Part shown: positions 54,640-63,174 of the stretch, one piece after another
Layout: each line of letters starts with the position of its first letter
How positions within the stretch are numbered: position 1 is the first letter of the stretch
NCBI GenBank assembly: GCA_002086835.1
Contig: MVIG01000002.1
Location: forward strand, 372,001-436,000
Direction: 5' to 3'
From: Mycolicibacterium porcinum
GTDB taxonomy: Bacteria; Actinomycetota; Actinomycetes; Mycobacteriales; Mycobacteriaceae
Length of the DNA: 64,000 nucleotides
Position numbers and translations under genes: made by a program
The notes under the pieces: generated by a model
What the model was told of the DNA's origin: nothing
Seen by the model: the letters and a program-made list of their open reading frames with translations, nothing else
The model's database searches: none

Positions 54640-55736
54640 GCAAACCTGCCCGGGTTCGCCGCGACCGCCCGGCGCAGCGCCGGCCGGTTCTCTCGGTAGG
54701 CATGCACGACGGGTGCCAGTTCGTGCGGGCTCGCCCCGTGCATGATGACCGAATGGGTGCCCAATTCGAACTGCCGGGCGATGGTGGCCGCGCAGTCCTG
54801 CGGTGATCCCTTGGCCACCGAATCCAGCCATTCGGTGGGCATCAGCTCGCCGATGCGTTGCAGCGTCTCGAATGAAGCACTGGCGTCGATCGGCCCGGCA
54901 GCGGCCGCATCGGTGAACAGTTCTGACTGCTTGATCCGCTCCCAGACTGCCGGATCCCAGCCGTTGGCCGTGACCAGAACGTCCGCGTATGCCTGCAGGT
55001 AAGTCGCCAGGCGTCCGACGCCACGACGCAACTGGTCCTCCTCCGACAACGCGTCGGGGACGGTCGCCAGGCACGCCCAGATGCGGACGCTGTCGGGATC
55101 CCGACCCGCGCGCTCGGCGCCCCGGCGCACCGCCTCGACCGACGCCGTCGTCGCCTCGTCGGAGAAAAAGGTATGGAGCACAACGAAATCGGCGATCTCG
55201 CCAGCGAGCTCCATCGTCTTGGGGCCCACCGCCACCAAGCCGATGGGAGGTCCGTCGGGCAGGCCGCTAGCATGGCGCAGGAAAGGCCACTTCCCGGCCG
55301 GACCGTCGTGGTCCAGGATCATCTCGCCGGCCCAGAGCCGGCGCAGGATGCCGAAGAAGTCCCGTAGCCGGGCCTCGGTCACCACGGGCAGGCCGATCGC
55401 CTGCCAGTACGCCGCCATGCCGCGGCCGAACGCCATGGCGAAGCGGCCCTCGGTCAGCGCGTGCATCGTGGAGCCGATCGTCGCGGTGACCGTGGGGTGC
55501 CGCGTGTGGTAGTTGGTCGACGGCGCGATACCCAGAGTGGTGCTGGCGCCCGCGACCGCGCCTGACAGGACAGCCGGGTCTTTCACCGTGAAGCGTTCAC
55601 CGATGTGGCAGGAGCCCAGGCCGAGCTCGTCGGCCGTGCGGGCCTCGGGCAGGACCACTCGGACATCCGCGGGGTGGCGGGTCACGGCGTAGTAGCCGAG
55701 CTCGTTGAGCTGGTCGTCAGGGTGGTTCGCGCTCAA
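54636..55736 (-). CDS. LLM class F420-dependent oxidoreductase
   Basis: A 366-residue luciferase-like TIM-barrel protein (ARTADELGLGSCHIGERF, LGIAPSTNYHTRHPTVTATIGSTM). Mycobacterial members use coenzyme F420 to reduce or oxidise secondary alcohols, ketones or xenobiotics. The start is TTG at 55736 with GAGAGG 7 bases upstream. It is followed by the TetR gene, which probably controls it. Confidence 0.87.
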   Translation of the reverse strand: MSANHPDDQLNELGYYAVTRHPADVRVVLPEARTADELGLGSCHIGERFTVKDPAVLSGAVAGASTTLGIAPSTNYHTRHPTVTATIGSTMHALTEGRFAMAFGRGMAAYWQAIGLPVVTEARLRDFFGILRRLWAGEMILDHDGPAGKWPFLRHASGLPDGPPIGLVAVGPKTMELAGEIADFVVLHTFFSDEATTASVEAVRRGAERAGRDPDSVRIWACLATVPDALSEEDQLRRGVGRLATYLQAYADVLVTANGWDPAVWERIKQSELFTDAAAAGPIDASASFETLQRIGELMPTEWLDSVAKGSPQDCAATIARQFELGTHSVIMHGASPHELAPVVHAYRENRPALRRAVAANPGRFA

Positions 55737-55976
55737 TTACATGCCTCTCGTTCCGTGGACGCCTAGCACTGTCGGCCGCGGTGAGCACAATTGTCAATGA
55801 GGGTTCTCAATGAATGGACGGTCAGGGCGGCGGGAGCCGAGTCCCGGCAAGATCAAGCGCACGCACGACGGTGAAGAGTGCCATCCGCCAAGGTGCGCTG
55901 AAGTATTGTGCTGCAACCACTTTCGAGGCCTGCCGGCCGGGGCGTCCGTCAGGAAGCTGGCCGCGCCAGTGTCGGC

Positions 55977-56225
55977 CTACCAGCTGGTGCCGTCGAGCCC
56001 CGGAATCACGCACCGGCCGTCAGCGGCCACCCGCCCGATCAGCATGCCGTCATACCCCGTGCACGCCGAGTTGAGCGGCTCGCAGGTGTTGACGGACGTG
56101 ATGACCTTGCCGGGGCCGCAGGCGGAGCCGGGTGCCGGCGGGTCGGCATTGGCGACGGCGGTGCTCAAGCCCAGCGTCAGTGTTGCTGCGGCAGTGACGA
56201 CAAGTAAGCGGGTCGCGTTGTACAT
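55977..56225 (-). CDS. small exported Cys-containing protein
   Basis: An 82-residue protein with a clear signal peptide (ATRLLVVTAAATLTLGL, cleavage after VANA) leaving a ~57-residue mature peptide with four Cys, probably in two disulfides. The ATG at 56225 is preferred to a start ten codons upstream. No family is recognised. It lies just outside the left end of the tRNA islet. Confidence 0.75.
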   Translation of the reverse strand: MYNATRLLVVTAAATLTLGLSTAVANADPPAPGSACGPGKVITSVNTCEPLNSACTGYDGMLIGRVAADGRCVIPGLDGTSW

Positions 56226-56383
56226 GATCGGTACCTCCGGGCGATGCCCCGACAAGTGCCAATGCTACTCGCGTGGTCCATGTCGTTGCCGATGATCGCG
56301 CGCCAGATTTGCGTGCGTGAGGCGGAAGTGTCAATTGCCCGCGTTTGGGGTCCAGGCGCGCAGTTGCGTCGCTGACCTGCATG

Positions 56384-56434
56384 TGTGGAGCCGATGACGG
56401 GAATCGAACCCGCGTATTCAGCTTGGGAAGCTGA
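56384..56434. repeat. left attachment repeat (attL-like), tRNA-Gly 3' fragment
   Basis: 51 bases identical to 61137-61187, covering the CCA end, T-arm and part of the anticodon arm of tRNA-Gly. Identity stops abruptly at both sides. Confidence 0.92.
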
Positions 56435-56778
56435 CGTAAGGCGATTTCGAATGTCCTGGTGCGTCTCAAACCTGGGCTGCCAGCCCAGCCCATCGTCGTG
56501 CATCGTTGCACGCCGCAGGCCGGGATTTCGCCAGCGACTGGCGCGCGTTATCGATTCGCTTGCCGCGCTCGCTTAAGGTAGTAGTCCCGGGCAGTTCACT
56601 TGTCCGCTGCGCGAAGCTGGTGCCGTAGCTCATTCCGCCCACTATGGCACGGAGCTTTGGGGCGGTGATTACCCGCCTGTCAGCAATCGTTTACGAAGGC
56701 TGATCTTGAGCGTATTCGGCATTAACGTAGCGTGAAGCCCGACCAGCCGGGGAGTGGACCAACTGTTGATCCGCGGAG
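56435..56778. other. non-coding stretch between attL and the RT gene end
   Basis: No convincing gene. It contains a short hairpin (CTGGGCT-GCC-AGCCCAG, 56472-56488) and otherwise no clear structure. It lies downstream of the RT stop. Confidence 0.5.
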
Positions 56779-58311
56779 CTAGTCGTAGGTGTACAGCTTA
56801 TTCGCACCCGGAACCACGCCGAAACCGTAAGTCTGAGTCGCATTTCGAACGACGCGGGCAATACGCATGAAGCTGGGTATACGCAGGTCGATCGTCTGGC
56901 CTGTTGACAACGATACTGTGGTGAATCCGATCAGTTCTCGCCGGGATAAGCCATGCGGATTCGGCGTGGGTAAACCTTGCTCGACGAGGAGGCTGCGGCG
57001 GCGGCGCAGGGCAAGCCAGATCTCGTTCGAAAGCCAGCCGTCAAGAGCAGATAGTTGCTGTCCGTCGTCAACCAGTGGAAAGAAGGCCATCACGCCTTCG
57101 AATGACATGAACGGAATTGATCCCTGCATGAATCTGTAAATCTGATTTTCGCTCAGCGGTCCATATATATAACGACGTACCTGAGAGATGCACGTAATGT
57201 AATCGCGATCGTTTCGCGTGATGCGATCAGCCGACTGTCTGCCTGCCATGATTTCGCGCAACAGATTATTATAGATCAGATTGCCAATCTTTGTTTTTAT
57301 TCGATCGACAGCTGAATCACGCATCCGCACTGTCCCTAACCCAACGGAATGTCCCAGGTAGTCAACCGACGTAGTGCTCGCAAGTTCGGTTCTGGCCTCT
57401 CCATGTCTGACCAAAAGCCGTATTCCAGGACTCTTGGCTGCATTGATCGGCGTGCCTATCTGTTCGGCCGCCTCGTGTAGTAACTCGGCAGCCATGCAAA
57501 TTCGGCTGTAATCGGGACTCCAGATCAATGTATCGTCCGCATACCGCACAAACCCGACACCTAATCGCTCAAGGGCTCGGTCGAGCTTGGTTGCGGCTAT
57601 GTTGGCCAAAAAGAGGCTCACTGAAGTGCCTTGAGCCAAGCCGACGTGGCCTGAATACTGGAGTTGACCGGTACCCGATCTTACCAAGTGTGGAATCGGC
57701 GTGTCGAGAAAGGCATGAATGAGTTGATCCTCAAGAGGTGTCTTTACGATGCCTAGGTCATTCATGGAATCGTATAGATACTGGTGATTTATTCGGTCGA
57801 AGTATTTCGTGAAATCATACTCAGCAATGAATATTCGGTGCTTGTCTTTCAGCTCGTGTTGCGCATATGACAGGGCATCGTGAGGAGACAATCCGGATCG
57901 GTAGGCGAACGCTCGTGCACTCATGCGGGACAGATTTTTTCGCGAGAGCGACTGCAGCAATCTGTAGGATATGACCTCGTCGGCGATCTGAAATGACGTT
58001 ACAGTCCGGGTTCCTCCGCCAGGCTTTTCCAGCTCAAATTGTGCGGGCGCAAAAGGGGCATACGTGCCACGCTTTAAGCTAGCACTGATCGAGTGTGCAA
58101 TCTTAGCTGCTCGGGCGCGGACACGGTACGGGTCGAACCCTGGAGAAATATCCCAAAGAGGCGGGCGTTGCACGTGCAATCGCGCGGGCTCGCCCACGCA
58201 ACGGCGCGCGCGGCGAACATTCTCGTCGAACACCCACTTGGCATAACGCTCGTGGTTACGTATGCGCCGTGTGGCCGCCGACTCGATCGCCTCTTGCAGC
58301 TTCCACCACAC
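56779..58311 (-). CDS. reverse transcriptase, probable phage-defence or unknown-group type
   Basis: A 510-residue RNA-directed DNA polymerase. RT blocks are in order: EKPGGGTRTVTSFQIADEV (95-113), first catalytic Asp in EYDFTKYFDRI (164-174), GLAQGTSVSLFLANI (224-238), VRYADD (255-260) and VDYLGH near 318. The C-terminal ~180 residues have no maturase, HNH or primase motif that I recognise. GTG at 58311 follows AGGGAG with 5-base spacing. It is more AT-rich than its surroundings. The upstream non-coding leader is long and structured, as in RT systems that use an associated RNA. Class within the RT tree cannot be set by eye. Confidence 0.9.
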   Translation of the reverse strand: MWWKLQEAIESAATRRIRNHERYAKWVFDENVRRARRCVGEPARLHVQRPPLWDISPGFDPYRVRARAAKIAHSISASLKRGTYAPFAPAQFELEKPGGGTRTVTSFQIADEVISYRLLQSLSRKNLSRMSARAFAYRSGLSPHDALSYAQHELKDKHRIFIAEYDFTKYFDRINHQYLYDSMNDLGIVKTPLEDQLIHAFLDTPIPHLVRSGTGQLQYSGHVGLAQGTSVSLFLANIAATKLDRALERLGVGFVRYADDTLIWSPDYSRICMAAELLHEAAEQIGTPINAAKSPGIRLLVRHGEARTELASTTSVDYLGHSVGLGTVRMRDSAVDRIKTKIGNLIYNNLLREIMAGRQSADRITRNDRDYITCISQVRRYIYGPLSENQIYRFMQGSIPFMSFEGVMAFFPLVDDGQQLSALDGWLSNEIWLALRRRRSLLVEQGLPTPNPHGLSRRELIGFTTVSLSTGQTIDLRIPSFMRIARVVRNATQTYGFGVVPGANKLYTYD

Positions 58312-58898
58312 GGCAACTCCCTAAGAAAGAGGTTAGGGGCCAGGCGGACCGCCCAGCCCCTAACCGGCTAACTCGCGTCAAGGAAATTATGCAATTACGC
58401 TGCCTCGGACTTTCACCCCAGGCGTCGAGTAGGCGGGCGGTGATCAACCGGTGCCCCGACCTGCTATTGACGCGAAGCCTAGCTCCTCTTGGAGCCCAGA
58501 TTGACCATACCAATAACCGACGGCACGATTGGGATGAGACAACCCTACGCGGTGAACGACCTCGACGACGGACCTGCAAACAAGTTATACGGTGCCGGCG
58601 GACTAGTGGCAGGCAGACGATCCGGCATGTGAGGACGTTTCAGCCACGCGCCGCCTCGATCCATAGCCCGACGTCGCTTTGCCGACACATGACTCGGCGA
58701 CCTCGTCAACTTTAAGGAATCGCTCATTGCCTGGTGGGCTGGCTGTGACGCCGGCACGGTTCTCGATACGAGCGACTCAGCGATTGAAAGCAGCGCGTAC
58801 GTGCTCGCGAGTTTCCATGGAGTGGTGTGTTCGGGTTCCATCCGGTTCGCTGCCTCGACGGCCCTCCCCTACCAGATCACGCGCTCGCTTTCATTGTG
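58312..58898 (-). ncRNA. structured leader / candidate RT-associated non-coding RNA
   Basis: 587 bases without a credible gene, upstream of the RT on its strand. Visible structure: a perfect nested hairpin at 58331-58365 (GGTTAGGGGC with GCCCCTAACC, inner GGCGG with CCGCC) 20 bases from the start codon; CGCGTCAA (58374-58381) complementary to 58467-58474; and GCTCC-TCTT-GGAGC (58482-58495). The part nearest the RT is thus foldable over about 165 bases. Whether it is template, primer or only an mRNA leader is unknown. Confidence 0.5.
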
Positions 58899-59110
58899 TT
58901 AGGCCGCGACAACATGTGGTCGATGGTTCGGAGGCAAACCGTCAATCTCCGCCAGCCAGATTTCCGCGTCTGCGGCCGATAGAAGTCTCTGCCGCCGAGC
59001 AGCTTGACACTCGTCGGGCCGCGGGTTCGATTCCAGCGCAAGTAGCTCAGGGTGTGTACGGACACCTCGACGAGGTTGGCGAGTTTGGCTGGTGCTAGGA
59101 GGTCTTTGTC
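58899..59110 (-). pseudogene. excisionase (AlpA/HTH_17-like) remnant
   Basis: The frame starting near 59110 encodes LLAPAKLANLVEVSVHTL..W..TRGPTSVKLLGGRDFY, a typical MerR-like excisionase HTH. Near 58980 the match moves to another frame (SAADAEIWLAEIDGLP), which would complete the usual YRRADVEAWLAE end. The shift makes the gene broken. Confidence 0.7.
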
Positions 59111-59189
59111 GAGCGGTTCCCGGGCAGTCGCGGTCCACGAATTTAGTGCAGTGCAGGATTTTCCGTTATACGGAACGGGAGACCGGGCC

Positions 59190-59402
59190 GCGCTGCTGTC
59201 GCCGGAGTTGAAGTTCCATTCGGTCCGCACACGTACGCCAGCTTGTGCGGAGAGGCAGGGATTCCGGTGGCAGGTGGCGGAGTTCATGGGCCATGCGAAC
59301 CCCACCACCGAACGCATCTACCCCCACGTCTACAAAAAGGGCGACCACGACGACGTCATGAGCCAGCTCGGAGCGACGCCGCGCAGTCAGTTGAGCGGAT
59401 AA
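59190..59402 (+). pseudogene. tyrosine integrase C-terminal remnant
   Basis: Only the C-terminal catalytic part remains, spread over two frames: KFHSV, then PHTYASLCGEAGIPV, then WQVAEFMGHANPTTERIYPHVYKKGDHDDVM. These are the HxxR/H and MGH...Y regions of phage-type tyrosine recombinases with at least two frameshifts; the N-terminus is lost. It explains the att repeats and shows the islet is fixed. Confidence 0.82.
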
Positions 59403-59441
59403 CGTTGTGCCGCTCAGACGTTAGTCCGGCTTAACAAGCTA

Positions 59442-60005
59442 CTAATTGCGTGCCTGTCGAGCCTGTGATTGCGGCTGGGCTGGCTTGATGTGAATGTCGT
59501 CTGGGACATCGATAGCGTCTTGGCGCAGACCTATGAATTGGATCAGGGTTCCCATCAGCGGCAACAGGCTCGCGATAGCCCAGGACGAGAAGAATCCGAC
59601 AATCGCGCCTAACGGTGCGACCAACCATGTTGGGGCCGTGCGCGGAACCGTCGAGAGCACAAGAAGGCCGAGTAGGGAAAAGACGCCGATCGCCGTCGTG
59701 AACAGAAACGGGGTCATGTAGGTCACAGGATCTCTGCCTATCGCCCGAAGCTTGCGCAGAAACGCTTGGTCCAGAAAGGCGGTTTGGATTGCTGTTGCTG
59801 CGATGACCGCACCAATCACTGCACCGACGACTCCGGCGGTGACACTAACCGCCCCTACAAGTAGGTCGGGTCGGGTGAGGCCGAGAACCAGCCCACCTAT
59901 CAGCCCGGCGACGCCGATGACGAGATCGATCCCTAGGACATCGCCGAAATCCATCGCCTTGACCGCCGCCCAAAGGTGACGCGTCACTCCGCTATCGTCT
60001 GACAT
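59442..60005 (-). CDS. islet membrane protein of unknown function
   Basis: A 187-residue protein with four or five hydrophobic segments (about 24-44, 49-72, 95-120, 126-150) and a polar C-terminal tail. ATG at 60005 follows GGGAGG at 7 bases. It lies 61 bases downstream of the larger cytosolic gene on the same strand. No family recognised. A soluble protein plus small multi-pass protein recalls the architecture of membrane-acting phage-exclusion pairs; this is only an analogy. Confidence 0.75.
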   Translation of the reverse strand: MSDDSGVTRHLWAAVKAMDFGDVLGIDLVIGVAGLIGGLVLGLTRPDLLVGAVSVTAGVVGAVIGAVIAATAIQTAFLDQAFLRKLRAIGRDPVTYMTPFLFTTAIGVFSLLGLLVLSTVPRTAPTWLVAPLGAIVGFFSSWAIASLLPLMGTLIQFIGLRQDAIDVPDDIHIKPAQPQSQARQARN

Positions 60006-60066
60006 CTCACCACCTCCCGTCGAACATTCGTTCGTACGGTACCGCTACGGGCCGACAAATCCCCTT

Positions 60067-60972
60067 TCAGCTCAGTTCCGGCTGCTCGGGCTTGCCTCTG
60101 CTCGCAACATACTCGCGCAACGCTGCAAGAACCACATCTATGCCCTGCTGTAGGTTGTTGCCGAAGTCGGACACCTCGACCGAGTCGATTGTCTCTCGTG
60201 AGTTGAATGTCGCCTTCCCGACGCCGTGGAGGCCACGCGACACCATGACGACGTCGAGATCGCCGGTTTCGGTGCCTACCAGCTTCTCCTGGAACTCGTC
60301 GGAGTCGACATCGAGGGTCTTTCGCGGCCGTGCCGCAAACTCCTCAGTTTTGCGGTTCGCGCCGAGCGCCCGCATCTCCCGTCGATCGTCGTCGAGGTTC
60401 TTCCCAGGGTTTGTGAACTTGATCGTTCGTCTGAGGTTATGCACCAGTGGGTTCCGTCGTATCCATTCTCGGATCACTCCAGTTGAAGTGACGAGGTCCA
60501 CCTCCCATTCCGTAGGCATGAGCCCCAGCTTCGCTACAGCGTGGTTGAGCACGTTCTCAAGCCCTACCCGGAAGGAACTATCTTGTAAGCGTGCAGTGGT
60601 CGCGAAAGCGACCCAGCGTTCTCCATCGCGTAGGTCGACCGCGAATGGCACGATCGTTTGTTCGTTGGCGGCGTCGGAATCCTCCACCTGTGCCTTCATC
60701 CACGAGAAGGCTTCGTCGTCAAACGAGACTTGTTGCTGCCGCTCGGAAAAACCGAGAACGCCAGTCAGGAAGTCACCTTCGGCCGTTACTGTCATGTCGC
60801 CCGCAATCCACCTCCTCCCCGGGCGGTTCGCGGTGCTCTCCTGTGTGAATGTCGTGAGGTGGCTATCGGCGAGGACTTTCATGTCTTCTGCAAAGCTGCG
60901 TTCCTCAAACGTTTCCTGGTTCGGATTGCGGCGATTGATTCGCCCGAACACAACCCGCCGACCGCGCGCCAT
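60067..60972 (-). CDS. islet soluble protein of unknown function
   Basis: A 301-residue protein without signal peptide or membrane helix. It opens RRVVFGRINRRNPNQETFEERSF and has a strand-rich first half; the middle contains REWIRRNPLVHNLRRTIKFTNPG, and the C-terminus is helical. I do not recognise the family. ATG at 60972 has a G-rich site upstream; GTG at 60987 is an alternative. It probably forms an operon with the membrane protein that follows and is carried as cargo of the tRNA islet. Confidence 0.78.
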   Translation of the reverse strand: MARGRRVVFGRINRRNPNQETFEERSFAEDMKVLADSHLTTFTQESTANRPGRRWIAGDMTVTAEGDFLTGVLGFSERQQQVSFDDEAFSWMKAQVEDSDAANEQTIVPFAVDLRDGERWVAFATTARLQDSSFRVGLENVLNHAVAKLGLMPTEWEVDLVTSTGVIREWIRRNPLVHNLRRTIKFTNPGKNLDDDRREMRALGANRKTEEFAARPRKTLDVDSDEFQEKLVGTETGDLDVVMVSRGLHGVGKATFNSRETIDSVEVSDFGNNLQQGIDVVLAALREYVASRGKPEQPELS

Positions 60973-61136
60973 CAACTGGCCCCCCACTCTGTAAACCTCA
61001 CGCTGTTCGGAGCGGACGATATCCGAGAGGCAGCAAGAGTTGCGGGAAATTGGTACGCGTTAGCGGTACAAGCGCGGTACAGGATTGCCGCGCAAACGCC
61101 TTGGGGGCCTGAAAACCCCGCTCTGCCTGCTAGAAC

Positions 61137-61187
61137 TGTGGAGCCGATGACGGGAATCGAACCCGCGTATTCAGCTTGGGAAGCTGA
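61137..61187. repeat. right attachment repeat (attR-like) within tRNA-Gly
   Basis: 51 bases identical to the left copy at 56384-56434; here they are the functional 3' part of the tRNA gene. Confidence 0.92.
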
Positions 61188-61212
61188 TGTTCTGCCATTG
61201 AACTACATCGGC
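61139..61212 (-). tRNA. tRNA-Gly (anticodon CCC)
   Basis: Cloverleaf on the minus strand: acceptor GCCGATG pairs with CATCGGC, D-arm GTTCAATGGCAGAAC, anticodon arm TCAGC-TTCCCAA-GCTGA (anticodon CCC), T-arm CGGGTTCGATTCCCG, discriminator T and an encoded CCA. It is intact and is the integration target of the islet to its left. Confidence 0.96.
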
Positions 61213-61573
61213 ATGGTGCTGACGAAGGATAGCAACCCAGCCCCGGCTGTGGGGAAGGCGGGCAGACATCTTCTCGGTGAGTCTAAGAAATTGACGCCGA
61301 CGGATCCGACGGACGATGGCCCGCGATTGGCGAAGGGTTTCGGTGAGGCCGACGGGCGGCTGCCCAGTGCGGACCCGGAGCCTAGGCAGGTGCGGCGAAA
61401 CAGATGACCCCAGAACGTGATTGCCGTTCCCACGGCACCCTGAGAATCGGGTAAAAGCACGGGCCGTCATTCTCAGACGCTCTCTCTACCGTTGGTTCTC
61501 GTGGGCTCCATCCGGCGCTGAATGGAGCGAACAGGCCCGCAGCCCGGGCCGAATCAATCGAGGGGTTGCACCC
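61213..61573. other. intergenic region after tRNA-Gly
   Basis: 361 bp with no convincing gene. It holds an inverted repeat CTGAGAAT (61440-61447) / ATTCTCAG (61469-61476) that may belong to the promoter of the next gene, and presumably the tRNA promoter near 61215-61260. Confidence 0.5.
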
Positions 61574-62587
61574 ATGGATGTTGTTATCGGAATTGCCATG
61601 ACCTCGCGCGACGCCCGGCTTCTCCTGGTGGAGGGCACTCACGGCGACGGCGCGGTCATCGACCACGGGTCGCTCGACGCGGACACCCGCCCCGCCGTCG
61701 AGCACCGTGGTTTCCGCGAGCGCGTCGTCAACGCGGTGATCGACACCCGCGACACCGCCCCGGCCAACGGCTACACCGTCACGCGCGTGGCGCTGACCTG
61801 GACCGACGCGGTGGCCGCTGAGGCCAATTTGGTCCTGGACGCCCTCACTGAGCAGGGCATCACCAACGTCGGAGTGGTCTCCACGGCCGACGCGCTGGAA
61901 GCCGCCGCCGAATACACCGTCCAGATCGCCGACTGCGACTCGATCGCGTTGTGCGTGGTGGAACCCGAAGCGACTCTGCTCGCCGTGGTCGGCGCCGAGG
62001 GCGAGAACGGGAAGCGTCGAGTACGCAGCCGCCTACTGGACGGGCCTGACGAGGCCACGGCAGTGCTGGCGCTGTGCGGCGTCTGCGACAGCTTCCCCGA
62101 ACGCGTCGACGCGATCGCCATCGCGGGATCCTCCCCGGACGTGGAAAGTCTTGTCGAAGAGGTGAATTCGGTGATGCCGCGCCCCGTCGTCCTCGGTGAC
62201 GACGCCGCCCTGCTGCTGGCGCGAGGTGCGCTGCTTTCCAGTGCCGGCATTCGCCACGATGCCGTGCCGACACCCGGGCGCGACCCGCTGATGCGCACCC
62301 TGACCACCGTCATGGCTACGGCGGTGCTGATTCTGGCGGGGTCGGTGTTTCTGGCGCTCACGGTGCAAGGCAGGAATGGCCCCACGCCGCCGCAGACATC
62401 GACCTCGGCTGAGCACACCGCGCCGGTGTCGCCCGCCGGGCCGCTGCTGCCGCCGCCGGCCGGCACCGGCCAGCAGGTCCACACCGTGGCGTGCAGGGTG
62501 CTGCCATTGTGGGCGCATCAGAAACCCGTGACCGGGCCGTGCGCCGACACCCCCTTGCCGCCGTTGCCGCAGGTGGTCCGGCGCTGA
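61574..62587 (+). CDS. mycobacterial one-TM protein (DUF7159-like)
   Basis: A 337-residue protein. Residues 1-230 form an actin/sugar-kinase-like alpha/beta domain that opens [20 protein letters not shown], a pattern I associate with a mycobacterial family (DUF7159-like). One transmembrane helix (about 242-264) leads to a short Pro-rich exterior with two Cys. ATG at 61574 is chosen. Function is unknown. It precedes dcd by 17 bases. Confidence 0.75.
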   Translation: MDVVIGIAMTSRDARLLLVEGTHGDGAVIDHGSLDADTRPAVEHRGFRERVVNAVIDTRDTAPANGYTVTRVALTWTDAVAAEANLVLDALTEQGITNVGVVSTADALEAAAEYTVQIADCDSIALCVVEPEATLLAVVGAEGENGKRRVRSRLLDGPDEATAVLALCGVCDSFPERVDAIAIAGSSPDVESLVEEVNSVMPRPVVLGDDAALLLARGALLSSAGIRHDAVPTPGRDPLMRTLTTVMATAVLILAGSVFLALTVQGRNGPTPPQTSTSAEHTAPVSPAGPLLPPPAGTGQQVHTVACRVLPLWAHQKPVTGPCADTPLPPLPQVVRR

Positions 62588-62604
62588 ACCGATACGCTCG
62601 TCGG

Positions 62605-63174
62605 GTGCTGCTCTCCGATCGAGACATCCGGGCCGAGATCGCCGCGAAACGCCTGGCCATCGAGCCGTTCGACGATGCCTTGGTGCAGCCGTCGAGCGTC
62701 GACGTGCGCCTGGACAACCTGTTCCGGGTCTTCAACAACACCCGTTACACCCACATCGACCCGGCCAAACAGCAGGACGAGCTGACCTCCCTCGTCGAGC
62801 CCGCCGAAGGCGAGCCGTTCGTGCTGCACCCGGGCGAGTTCGTGCTCGGCTCGACGCTCGAGGTGTGCACACTGCCCGACGACCTGGCCGGACGTCTGGA
62901 AGGCAAGTCCTCGCTGGGTCGTCTCGGATTGTTGACGCATTCGACGGCCGGGTTCATCGACCCGGGCTTCTCCGGGCACATCACCCTGGAGCTCTCCAAC
63001 GTGGCCAACCTGCCGATTACGTTGTGGCCCGGCATGAAGATCGGCCAGCTCTGCCTGCTGCGGCTGACCAGCCCGGCTGAGCACCCGTATGGCAGTGACA
63101 AGGTCGGCTCGAAATACCAGGGCCAGCGGGGTCCGACGCCGTCACGCTCGCATTTGAACTTCATCAAGTCGTAG
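62605..63174 (+). CDS. dcd: dCTP deaminase (bifunctional dCTP deaminase/dUTPase type)
   Basis: A 189-residue trimeric enzyme of the dUTPase superfamily. Typical features are [35 protein letters not shown] and the C-terminal [10 protein letters not shown]. The actinobacterial enzyme converts dCTP to dUMP directly, supplying thymidylate synthesis. The start is GTG, giving the usual length. The same gene (Rv0321) follows a tRNA-Gly region in M. tuberculosis. Confidence 0.95.
   Translation: MLLSDRDIRAEIAAKRLAIEPFDDALVQPSSVDVRLDNLFRVFNNTRYTHIDPAKQQDELTSLVEPAEGEPFVLHPGEFVLGSTLEVCTLPDDLAGRLEGKSSLGRLGLLTHSTAGFIDPGFSGHITLELSNVANLPITLWPGMKIGQLCLLRLTSPAEHPYGSDKVGSKYQGQRGPTPSRSHLNFIKS

Larger units (their letters stand above)
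56384..61187. mobile_element. tRNA-Gly-integrated islet with reverse transcriptase
   Basis: Perfect 51-bp direct repeats made of the 3' part of tRNA-Gly mark both ends (56384-56434 and 61137-61187). The intact tRNA is at the right end; the left copy is a truncated tRNA piece, as when an integrase inserts at a tRNA 3' end. Inside are a reverse transcriptase, excisionase and integrase remnants, and a two-gene unit. Base composition is lower in GC than the neighbourhood, most clearly in the RT gene. With the integrase broken it should no longer move on its own. Confidence 0.88.

Noticed and set aside
56779-58898. Group II intron
   Set aside because: No maturase or HNH domain and no recognisable domain V hairpin or intron boundary around the RT gene.
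58312-58898. Firm call of a retron msr-msd
   Set aside because: There are inverted repeats, but no clear priming guanosine context or classical a1/a2 layout; kept only as a candidate ncRNA.
59442-60972. Calling the two-gene unit RexAB
   Set aside because: Only the soluble-plus-membrane architecture is similar; no convincing sequence match could be seen by eye.
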